This document shows positions 32,155 to 38,898 of a stretch of DNA of 64,000 nt, one piece after another. The stretch is taken from positions 5,792,001 to 5,856,000 of the forward strand of contig NZ_JACHJC010000001.1 in assembly GCF_014203425.1 (NCBI RefSeq), given 5' to 3'. Under the pieces are notes generated by a model, which was not told the DNA's origin, made no database searches, and saw only the letters and a list, made by a program, of their open reading frames with translations. Position numbers and translations under genes: made by a program. Numbering within the stretch: the first letter of the stretch is position 1; every line of letters starts with the position of its first letter. The DNA is from Micromonospora echinospora. Its GTDB lineage: Bacteria; Actinomycetota; Actinomycetes; Mycobacteriales; Micromonosporaceae.

Positions 32155-33510
32155 TTGACCGACGACGTCCTGGTCGTACACGGAGGCACTCCGCTTGAAG
32201 GGCGGATCCGCGTGCGCGGCGCGAAGAACCTGGTGTCCAAGGCGATGGTGGCCGCCCTGCTCGGCGACACACCCAGCCGGCTGTTCGACGTGCCGCGTAT
32301 CCGTGACGTCGAGGTGGTCCGCGGTCTGCTCGGCCTGCACGGCGTCAAGGTCAGCGACGGCGACGAGGAGGGCGAGCTGGTCTTCGACCCCTCGAACGTC
32401 GAGAGCGCCAGCACCGACCAGATCAACGTGCACGCCGGTTCCAGCCGGATTCCGATCCTGTTCTGCGGCCCGCTGCTGCACCGGCTCGGCCACGCGTTCA
32501 TCCCCGACCTGGGCGGCTGCCACATCGGCCCGCGCCCGATCGACTTCCACCTCCAGGCGCTGCGCGAGTTCGGCGCCACAGTCGACAAGACGCCGGAGGG
32601 CCTGCACCTGTCCGCGCCCAACGGGCTGCACGGCACGAAGTTCGCACTGCCGTACCCGAGCGTGGGCGCCACCGAGCAGGTGCTGCTCACCGCGGTGATG
32701 GCCGAGGGCGTCACCGAGCTGCGCAACGCGGCGGTCGAGCCGGAGATCATCGACCTCATCTGCGTGCTGCAGAAGATGGGCGCGATCATCAAGGTGCACA
32801 CCGACCGGGTGATCGAGATCCAGGGCGTCAAGAAGCTGCACGGCTACACCCACCGGCCGATCCCGGACCGGATCGAGGCGGCCAGCTGGGCGGCGGCGGC
32901 GCTGGCGACCCGCGGGCACGTCGAGGTGCTGGGCGCCCAGCAGGCCGACATGATGACCTTCCTGAACATCTTCCGCTCGGTCGGCGGCGAGTACGAGGTC
33001 ACCGACCTGCGCCCGCCGCGCGGCGGCAGCTCGGGCCAGGAGGGCGGCATCCGCTTCTGGCACCCGGGCGGCGAGCTGAACGCGGTGGCGCTGGAGACCG
33101 ACGTACACCCGGGTTTCATGACCGACTGGCAGCAGCCGCTTGTGGTCGCGCTCACCCAGGCCCGCGGCCTGTCGATCGTCCACGAGACGGTCTACGAGCA
33201 GCGGCTCGGCTACACCGAGGCGCTGAACACGATGGGCGCCAACATCCAGGTCTACCGGGACTGCCTGGGCGGCACCCCGTGCCGCTTCGGCCGGCGCAAC
33301 TTCAAGCACTCCGCGGTGATCGCCGGGCCGAGCAAGCTGCACGCGGCCGACCTGGTCATCCCGGACCTGCGGGCCGGGTTCAGCCACCTCATCGCGGCGC
33401 TCGCCGCCGAGGGCACCTCCCGGGTGTACGGCGTGGACCTGATCAACCGCGGCTACGAGGACTTCGAGGCCAAGCTGGCCGACCTCGGCGCGCACGTCGA
33501 ACGTCCCTGA
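32155..33510 (+). CDS. murA: UDP-N-acetylglucosamine 1-carboxyvinyltransferase (MurA family)
   Basis: This 451-residue enzyme transfers enolpyruvyl from PEP to UDP-GlcNAc, the first committed step of peptidoglycan synthesis. The active-site Lys is in RGAKN (Lys24), the PEP-reacting Cys is in LGGCHIGPRP (Cys122), and late segments include ETDVHPGFMTDWQQP and DLRAGFSHLIAALAAEG. Cys122 predicts normal sensitivity to fosfomycin-type inhibition. The TTG at 32155 has GGAGG five bases upstream and matches the N-terminus of Streptomyces homologues as I recall them; an ATG at 32053 is possible. Actinobacteria often carry two MurA paralogues, and which one this is cannot be told. Confidence 0.9.
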   Translation: MTDDVLVVHGGTPLEGRIRVRGAKNLVSKAMVAALLGDTPSRLFDVPRIRDVEVVRGLLGLHGVKVSDGDEEGELVFDPSNVESASTDQINVHAGSSRIPILFCGPLLHRLGHAFIPDLGGCHIGPRPIDFHLQALREFGATVDKTPEGLHLSAPNGLHGTKFALPYPSVGATEQVLLTAVMAEGVTELRNAAVEPEIIDLICVLQKMGAIIKVHTDRVIEIQGVKKLHGYTHRPIPDRIEAASWAAAALATRGHVEVLGAQQADMMTFLNIFRSVGGEYEVTDLRPPRGGSSGQEGGIRFWHPGGELNAVALETDVHPGFMTDWQQPLVVALTQARGLSIVHETVYEQRLGYTEALNTMGANIQVYRDCLGGTPCRFGRRNFKHSAVIAGPSKLHAADLVIPDLRAGFSHLIAALAAEGTSRVYGVDLINRGYEDFEAKLADLGAHVERP

Positions 33511-33600
33511 CCGTCCCGTTTCCCGCGCCCGGCGCCGCCCCGCGACGCCGGTCCGCCGGCCCGGTGCACCCGTGATGTGCACCGGGCGCGGACGGTTGGC

Positions 33601-33606
33601 TACCCT
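33601..33606 (+). promoter_or_regulatory. -10 element for a leaderless transcript (DUF3043 gene)
   Basis: TACCCT is followed by 6 nt and the GTG at 33613. Confidence 0.5.
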
Positions 33607-33612
33607 TGCCGC

Positions 33613-34221
33613 GTGCCGTCGCTGTTTCGCCGCAAGTCCGCCGACCTCGTCGAGGAGTCCGTCACCACTGTGACGACCGACGAGGAGTCCTCCGCCGCCC
33701 GCCCCCGGGGCTACACGCCCAGCAAGAAGGAACTCGGGCAGGTCACGCCGAAGCGTCCGGTCGCCGGGCGTCGGCCGACCGCGCCGGCCAAGCCGCTGAC
33801 CAAGGAGGAGGCCCGCGCGCAGCGCCGCGCCGCCCGCGCCGAGGCCGCCGCCGAGTTCCGTCGCGAGGGCGGTCCGCGTGACCGGGGCCCCGAGCGGCTG
33901 CTGGCCCGCAACGTGGTCGACTCCCGGCGTACGGTCGGCACCTGGTTCTTCGGCGGCGCGCTGATCGTGCTGGTCGGCTCCAACCAGGCCATGCCGCCGA
34001 TCGTGCGGCTGCTGTCGAACCTGCTGTGGGGCGCGCTCGCGCTCGGCGTGCTGATCGACTCGGTGCTCATCTCCCGGAAGATCAAGCGGCTGATCCGCGA
34101 GCGCTTCCCGAAGAGCACCGAGAAGCTCGGCTCGATCTACTTCTACGCGATCATGCGGTCGATCACGTTCCGCCGGATGCGCGCTCCCGCGCCCCGGGTG
34201 AACATCGGCGACAAGGTCTGA
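33613..34221 (+). CDS. DUF3043 membrane protein
   Basis: This 202-residue conserved actinobacterial protein has an N-terminal half that is hydrophilic and strongly basic (SKKELGQVTPKRP, KEEARAQRRAARAEAAAEFRRE, about 30-90). Two adjacent hydrophobic segments follow (about 112-132 TWFFGGALIVLVGS and 134-155 LLWGALALGVLIDSVLI), and a basic C-terminal tail (RKIKRLIRERFPKSTEK). The topology suggests both ends are cytoplasmic, with possible nucleic-acid or membrane-surface contact. The function is unknown. The homologue in mycobacteria (Rv2206) also neighbours the glycerate kinase gene. The start is fixed by a leaderless promoter. Confidence 0.85.
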   Translation: MPSLFRRKSADLVEESVTTVTTDEESSAARPRGYTPSKKELGQVTPKRPVAGRRPTAPAKPLTKEEARAQRRAARAEAAAEFRREGGPRDRGPERLLARNVVDSRRTVGTWFFGGALIVLVGSNQAMPPIVRLLSNLLWGALALGVLIDSVLISRKIKRLIRERFPKSTEKLGSIYFYAIMRSITFRRMRAPAPRVNIGDKV

Positions 34222-34238
34222 CCGGACGAAACCGGAAC

Positions 34239-34270
34239 CGGCCCCTTCCCGCTCCGGCGGTGAGGGGCCG
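34239..34270. terminator. Hairpin terminator between DUF3043 gene and azlD
   Basis: CGGCCCCT (34239-34246) pairs with AGGGGCCG (34263-34270), with TTCTC following on the plus strand. It lies between convergent genes. Confidence 0.6.
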
Positions 34271-34315
34271 TTCTCGTGCGGGAATCGACCGACGTCTTGC
34301 GGGAAGCGGCCGCGC

Positions 34316-34624
34316 TCAGGCCACGCCGAGCAGGCGCAGGAGCGCGGTGGTGGCCGCCGCCCCGACCACTACCAGCACGAACGGCGCCCGGCGCCAGGCG
34401 AGCACCAGGCCGACCAGCACACCGGCGGGCCGGGCGTACCCGGCGAAGCCACCGGCCTCGGTCAGCGCCGCGGTGGCGGCGAGCGCGGCCAGCAGCGTGG
34501 CGGCGCCGACCGGCAGCAGGTGCCGGGCCCATTCGGGCAGGTCCAGCCGGTCCCGCAGCAGCACTCCGGCGACGCGGAAGCCGTAGGTGCCGGCGGCCAG
34601 GGCGAGGATCACGGCGATCAGCAC
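34316..34624 (-). CDS. azlD: AzlD-family branched-chain amino acid exporter subunit
   Basis: This 102-residue membrane protein is the small subunit of the AzlCD (BrnEF-like) two-component exporter. Three to four hydrophobic helices are visible: MLIAVILALAAGTYGFRVAG, LPVGAATLLAALAATAAL and the C-terminal FVLVVVGAAATTALLRLL. The motif TYGFRV near the start and the RHLLPV loop are family-typical. It overlaps the azlC stop by 7 nt, so the two are co-translated. Export of leucine, isoleucine, valine or azaleucine analogues is established for the family; the specificity here is unknown. It is probably controlled by the adjacent XRE-cupin regulator. Confidence 0.87.
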   Translation of the reverse strand: MLIAVILALAAGTYGFRVAGVLLRDRLDLPEWARHLLPVGAATLLAALAATAALTEAGGFAGYARPAGVLVGLVLAWRRAPFVLVVVGAAATTALLRLLGVA

Positions 34625-35469
34625 GAGCCCTCCCCGGCACGCACCTGGCGCCTCGCCCCACCGGCGTCCATCGGTCCGCCGATCCCGTCCGGCGCGGCGC
34701 CGGAACCGGCCGGCACGGCGACCGGGCCGCCGTCGCGCACGCGGCCGGGGTCATCACCCGGCGCGGTGTCCGGGTCGCCCGGCGCGGTGGGCGAGCGGCG
34801 GCGGGCCAGCATCGGCAGGGCCAGCGCGGCGAGCGCGAGCAGCACCGGCAGCCCGGCCGGCAGCAGCGGGGTCGCCAGCACGGCCAGGCCGGCGCCGAGG
34901 AGCGCCACCCGGCGCGTCTCCCGGTCGCGCAGGCTGGGCAGCAGCAGGGCGGCCAGCCCGGCCGGGAAGGCGGCGTCGAGTCCCAGCGCGGCCGGGTCGC
35001 CGGCCGCGCCCCCGGCGAGCACGCCGAGCGCGGTGCCGGCGTTCCAGGCCAGGAAGAGCAGCACCCCGGCGAGCCAGAACGCCCGGCGCCGCCCCGGTCC
35101 GGCCGGGCGGGCCAGCGCGAACGCGGTCGCCTCGTCGGTCATCAGGTGGCTGCCGAGCAGCCGCTGCCAGCGCCGGGAGCCGAGTGCGCCGCCGAGGGCC
35201 AAGCCGAACGGCAGGTGCCGGGCGTTGAGGAGCAGGCCGGCGAGGACCGCCGCGAGCGGGCTGCCGGCCACGACGAGGCCCACTGCCATGAACTGGGCGC
35301 CACCGGCGTAGACGATCGCCGACATGGCCAGTGCGGCCCAGGCGGGCAGGCCGGCGGCCACCGCCACGGCGCCGAACGACGCGCCCACGGCGAGCATCGC
35401 CGCGCCGATGGCGGCGACGTCGCGGAGCACCCGGGCGTCGCCCGTTCGGTATGCCGTACGCATGTCCAT
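34618..35469 (-). CDS. azlC: AzlC-family branched-chain amino acid exporter
   Basis: This 283-residue transporter is the large subunit of the AzlCD pair. The family core is present: GASFGAVAVAAG, IVYAGGAQFMAVGL, LLLNARHLPFGLALG and SHLMTDEATAFAL, with five to six membrane helices up to about residue 230. The last 55 residues (from about 228) are hydrophilic Pro/Gly/Asp-rich sequence (GDPDTAPGDDPGR) that the family normally lacks, probably a flexible cytosolic tail. The start is ATG at 35469 or 35463. It diverges from a regulator gene across 61 bp that hold a perfect inverted repeat, a likely operator. Confidence 0.87.
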   Translation of the reverse strand: MDMRTAYRTGDARVLRDVAAIGAAMLAVGASFGAVAVAAGLPAWAALAMSAIVYAGGAQFMAVGLVVAGSPLAAVLAGLLLNARHLPFGLALGGALGSRRWQRLLGSHLMTDEATAFALARPAGPGRRRAFWLAGVLLFLAWNAGTALGVLAGGAAGDPAALGLDAAFPAGLAALLLPSLRDRETRRVALLGAGLAVLATPLLPAGLPVLLALAALALPMLARRRSPTAPGDPDTAPGDDPGRVRDGGPVAVPAGSGAAPDGIGGPMDAGGARRQVRAGEGSC

Positions 35470-35489
35470 TATCCTGAACGCGAGAACGC

Positions 35490-35509
35490 TTGTTCGTCAA
35501 ACCGAACAA
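35490..35509. promoter_or_regulatory. Inverted-repeat operator between azlC and its regulator
   Basis: TTGTTCG (35490-35496) and CGAACAA (35503-35509) are perfect inverted half-sites with a 6-nt spacer, 21 bp from the azlC start and 22 bp from the regulator ATG. It is a plausible site for the XRE-cupin protein controlling both directions. Confidence 0.6.
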
Positions 35510-35530
35510 ACCGACCGCTGGAGCGAACAC

Positions 35531-36091
35531 ATGGCGATCGACCCCGCTCCCCCACTCGCCACCATCGCGGCAGCGCTGCGCCGCGAGCGCGAACGGGCGG
35601 GCCTGTCGCTGACCGAGCTGGCCCGCCGCGCCGGCATCGCCAAGTCCACGCTGTCCCAACTGGAGTCGGGCGCCGGAAACCCCAGCGTGGAGACGCTCTG
35701 GGCGCTCGGCGTGGCGCTGGACGTGCCGTTCAGCCGCCTGGTCGAACCGCCGGTCGCCGCCGTCCGGGTGGTACGGGCCGGTGAGGGCCCCCGGATCCGC
35801 TCCGAGCACGCCGACTTCTCCGCCACCCTGCTCGCCGCCGGGTCACCGCACATCCGGCGGGACGTCTACGTGATGGAGCTGGAACCCGGGGCGGTACGCC
35901 TCGCCGAGGCGCACACCCCGCGCAGCGTCGAACACGTCGTCGTGGCCGCCGGGCGGATGCGCGTCGGTCCGGAGACCGACCCGGTCGAGCTGGGACCCGG
36001 TGACTACGCCACGTTCCCCGGTGACACCCCGCACCGGTACGAGGCGCTGGCCCCCGGCACCTTCGCCGTACTCGTCATGGAGCACCCGTGA
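35531..36091 (+). CDS. XRE-family regulator with C-terminal cupin domain
   Basis: This 186-residue transcription factor has an N-terminal HTH_3 domain (about 12-68, LRRERERAGLSLTELARRAG then AKSTLSQLESGAGNPS). A C-terminal cupin ligand-sensing domain (about 105-183) shows EHVVVAAGRMRVG and GDYATFPGDTPHRY. The cupin lacks a full HxH metal set, so it probably binds a small ligand without metal. Being divergent from azlCD and next to an inverted repeat, it is likely the exporter's regulator, with branched-chain amino acids as plausible effectors. ATG 35531 is preferred; the frame upstream of it is antisense to azlC. Confidence 0.87.
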   Translation: MAIDPAPPLATIAAALRRERERAGLSLTELARRAGIAKSTLSQLESGAGNPSVETLWALGVALDVPFSRLVEPPVAAVRVVRAGEGPRIRSEHADFSATLLAAGSPHIRRDVYVMELEPGAVRLAEAHTPRSVEHVVVAAGRMRVGPETDPVELGPGDYATFPGDTPHRYEALAPGTFAVLVMEHP

Positions 36092-37052
36092 CCGCGGCCG
36101 GCGCCCGGTAGAGCCGGGTCACGACCTCCTCGATGTCGGGCTCCACGATCGAGATGTCCCGCAGCGTGGCCAGGCCGGCCAGGCCGGCCACCACCTCGGC
36201 GACGGTCGCCTGTTCCAGCGCGAAGACCAGCCGCCGCCCGTCCGCCTCCACCCGCTGCACCGGCGCGCCGGGCAGCACCGGCGGCTCGGTCAGCGCCGCG
36301 TCCAGCTCGGCGACCACCATCCGGCGTGAGCCGTACCGGCGGTGCAGCTCGGCGATCGACCCGTCGTGCACCACCCGCCCGTGGTCGATCACCACAAGTC
36401 GCCGGCACAGCCGCTCGATGTCGGCCAGGTCGTGCGTGGTGAGCACGAGCGTGGTGTCGCCGGCCCGGCCCAGCTCGGCCAGGAAGCCCCGCACCGCCTG
36501 CTTGCTCACCACGTCCAGACCGATGGTCGGCTCGTCCAGGAACAGCACCTCCGGGCCGTGCAGCAACGCCGCGGTCAGCTCGCCACGCATCCGCTGACCG
36601 AGCGAGAGCTGCCGGACCGGGGTGTCCAGGAACCCGTCCAGGTCGAGCAGTCCCCGGCAGCGGGCCAGCCGGGCCGCGTGCGCGCCGGCCGGCACCCGGT
36701 AGACGTGCCGCAGCAGGTCGAACGAGTCCCGCAGCGGCAGGTCCCACCACAGCTGCGAGCGCTGCCCGAACACCACACCGATCCGCAGCGCCAGGCGCGT
36801 CCGGTCGGCCACCGGCCGCAGCCCGCACACCCGGGCCCGGCCCGCCGACGGCGTCAGCACGCCGGTGAGCATCTTCAGCGTTGTCGACTTCCCGGCGCCG
36901 TTCGGGCCGATGTAGCCGAGCATCTCGCCGCGCTCCACCCGCAGGTCGACCCCGTCGACGGCGGTCACCGTCCGCTTCTCGCGGCGCAACCGCCCGGCCC
37001 GGACCCGGACCGTGAACTCCTTGCGCAGCCCGTCCATCTCGATGACGCTCAT
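36075..37052 (-). CDS. ABC-2 type exporter ATP-binding protein
   Basis: This 325-residue ATPase drives the two permeases encoded immediately upstream. It shows Walker A GPNGAGKST (about 49-57), Q-loop VVFGQRSQLWW, ABC signature LSLGQRMRGEL, Walker B EVLFLDEPTIGLD and the switch His in TTHDL. The SLGQR signature and the QRSQLWWDLP segment match the COG4586 type of actinobacterial exporters. A C-terminal domain of about 80 residues follows the nucleotide-binding domain. The ATG at 37052 overlaps the permease stop (ATGA). The stop lies within the end of the convergent regulator gene (17-bp overlap). The substrate is unknown. Confidence 0.9.
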   Translation of the reverse strand: MSVIEMDGLRKEFTVRVRAGRLRREKRTVTAVDGVDLRVERGEMLGYIGPNGAGKSTTLKMLTGVLTPSAGRARVCGLRPVADRTRLALRIGVVFGQRSQLWWDLPLRDSFDLLRHVYRVPAGAHAARLARCRGLLDLDGFLDTPVRQLSLGQRMRGELTAALLHGPEVLFLDEPTIGLDVVSKQAVRGFLAELGRAGDTTLVLTTHDLADIERLCRRLVVIDHGRVVHDGSIAELHRRYGSRRMVVAELDAALTEPPVLPGAPVQRVEADGRRLVFALEQATVAEVVAGLAGLATLRDISIVEPDIEEVVTRLYRAPAAVTGAP

Positions 37053-37888
37053 GACCCCGTACTCCGGTAGTGACGGACCCCGACGCGCCAGGCCAGGGCG
37101 GCCGACGTCGCCGCGACCACCGCGACGCCCGGCGCGGCCCAGCCCGCCCAGGGCGGCAGGCCGAGCGGGTCGGCGCGGCCCAGCAGCGCCAGCGCCGGGT
37201 GGTAGCTGACGAAGGCGAACCCCATCCCGTACGCGAACAGCGCGCGGAACCAGCCGCCGTACACGGTGACCGGGTACGAGGTGAAGTCGCGCCCGCCGTA
37301 GGTGACCGAGTTGGCCAGCTCGCCCGAGTCGACCCAGTAGAACGACACCGTGGCGGTCAGCACGAAGACCGAGGCGAAGAAGACCACGGCGGCCAGCGGC
37401 GCGACGACTGCCAGCGCCACCCGGCCCGGTGTCCAGTCGATCCCCGCCGAGCCGAGCGCGAACAGCAGCACGGCCAGTCCGAACACGGCCCGGGACAGCT
37501 TGCGCAGCGGCAGGTCCATCAGCAGCAACTGCGGCAGCGCGCCGAGCGGACGGACAAGCACGGCGTCGAAGAGGCCGGTGCGCACGTACCGGGGAAGCCG
37601 TTCGATGTTCCCGACCAGCAGGTCGGCGGTGGCGAAGCCGCACGACGACAGGCCGACCACGACGAGCGTCTCGCGCAGCGTGAAGCCGCCCAGCTCCCGC
37701 GTCACGCCGAAGATCACCAGGACGGTGACCACGTCGAACACCGTCGCGCCCACGTTGCCGACCAGGTCCACCACGAACGAGGTGCGGTACGCCGCCTGCG
37801 AGCGCGCCTGCGCGCCGAGCAGCGCCCGGTACGCCCGCAGCGCGCCGCCGCCCTCAGCCACCGCGGGCGCGCTGCCGCCCTCAGCCAC
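37049..37888 (-). CDS. ABC-2 family transporter permease (second permease)
   Basis: This 279-residue membrane protein of the COG3694-like ABC-2 permease group has six hydrophobic segments. They include TVFDVVTVLVIFGVTREL, VFGLAVLLFALGSAGI and VALAVVAPLAAVVFFASVFVLTA, with the conserved cytosolic stretch RTGLFDAVLVRPLGAL that contacts the ATPase. The GTG at 37888 overlaps the stop of the first permease by 8 nt (GTGGCTGA), which argues for that start over the 37915 frame start. It forms a heterodimeric channel with the neighbouring permease. Substrate unknown. Confidence 0.87.
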   Translation of the reverse strand: MAEGGSAPAVAEGGGALRAYRALLGAQARSQAAYRTSFVVDLVGNVGATVFDVVTVLVIFGVTRELGGFTLRETLVVVGLSSCGFATADLLVGNIERLPRYVRTGLFDAVLVRPLGALPQLLLMDLPLRKLSRAVFGLAVLLFALGSAGIDWTPGRVALAVVAPLAAVVFFASVFVLTATVSFYWVDSGELANSVTYGGRDFTSYPVTVYGGWFRALFAYGMGFAFVSYHPALALLGRADPLGLPPWAGWAAPGVAVVAATSAALAWRVGVRHYRSTGS

Positions 37889-38732
37889 CCTGCACCACCA
37901 GGCGGCGCTCGGCACGACGCTGGACCAGCCGGCACAGCGCCAGCAGCACCACCACCCAGCCGGCCTGCATCCCGACCAGGGCGAGACCGGTGGACATCGG
38001 CTCCCGCTCCACGAGCACGTCGAGCGGCACCTGGAGGATGCTCGGGAACGGGGTGGCGTACCGCAGGACCGCCTCCAGCGGACCCGGCAGGAACCCGAGC
38101 GGGAAGTAGAGCCCGGCCAGCACGCCCGAGCCGAGCGTCCACAGGATCATCGGGCCCCGGACGTCCTGCAACCAGTACGCGGTGGCGTTGACCAGATAGC
38201 GGCAGCCGAAGCAGACCACCACCGCGAGCAGCGCGGAGAGCAGGAACAGCGGCACCGTGGCCCAGTGCCGGGGCACGTACACCGCGAAGAAGAACGGCCC
38301 GATCACCAGCGGCGGCACCAGCCGGGCCAGCGCCGCGAACCCCGCCCGGCCCAGGTCGGTGGCGAGGTAACTGGTCACCGGATGCACCGGCCGCAGCAGG
38401 TCGGCGGCCACCTCGCCGGTGCGGATCCGGTCGGCCAGATCGGTCCAGCCCCAGATGGCGATCACCGCCAGCAGCCCCTGGCCGGCCCAGACGAACGTGG
38501 CGAGCTGCGCCCGGTCGTAGCCGGCCACAGTGCCTGCCGCGCCGGCCGCGGCGAGGAAGATGTAGCAGCGCAGAAAACCGAACACGGTGTTGGTGCACAG
38601 CCCCGCCACGGCGGCCTGGCGGTAGGTGGCGTGCCGCCGGAACCCGGCCGCCGCGATCGCGCCGAATGTCCGAAACCATGGGGTAACGTGTGCGCCGGTG
38701 GGTGGTGCCACAGTGGCGGTGACCGAGCCCAC
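37881..38732 (-). CDS. ABC-2 family transporter permease (first permease)
   Basis: This 283-residue permease is the first gene of the three-gene exporter operon. Six membrane segments are visible, with the coupling stretch RTGEVAADLLRPVHP equivalent to the other permease's RTGLFDAVLVRPLG. The GTG at 38732 is chosen because GGAGGG lies 7 nt upstream on its strand; the frame continues far upstream only as antisense to the WG-repeat gene. Co-translation with the second permease and the ATPase is indicated by overlaps of 8 and 4 nt. It diverges from the giant WG-repeat gene across about 160 bp. Confidence 0.87.
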   Translation of the reverse strand: MGSVTATVAPPTGAHVTPWFRTFGAIAAAGFRRHATYRQAAVAGLCTNTVFGFLRCYIFLAAAGAAGTVAGYDRAQLATFVWAGQGLLAVIAIWGWTDLADRIRTGEVAADLLRPVHPVTSYLATDLGRAGFAALARLVPPLVIGPFFFAVYVPRHWATVPLFLLSALLAVVVCFGCRYLVNATAYWLQDVRGPMILWTLGSGVLAGLYFPLGFLPGPLEAVLRYATPFPSILQVPLDVLVEREPMSTGLALVGMQAGWVVVLLALCRLVQRRAERRLVVQGG

Positions 38733-38832
38733 GCCGCTACCCTCCTTCCGCAGCCACGACGTGCTGGACCGGGCGACTGTACCGGCACGTCCGGCGCCCC
38801 AGCGCGAGAATTTCCAATGAGGTGACACCGCC

Positions 38833-38898
38833 GTGAGCGAGCGACGCGAGCCGGCCCCGGGGCCGTCCCGCGCGAGCGGCGGGAGGGGTTGCCGATGA
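38833..38898 (+). other. Possible 21-codon upstream ORF overlapping the WG-repeat start
   Basis: A GTG at 38833 opens a 21-codon frame whose TGA (38896-38898) overlaps the ATG at 38895 as ATGA. Its first bases, GTGAGCGAGCGACGCGAG, look like a short motif that I recall as dispersed in Micromonospora genomes. It could couple translation or be chance. Confidence 0.3.
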
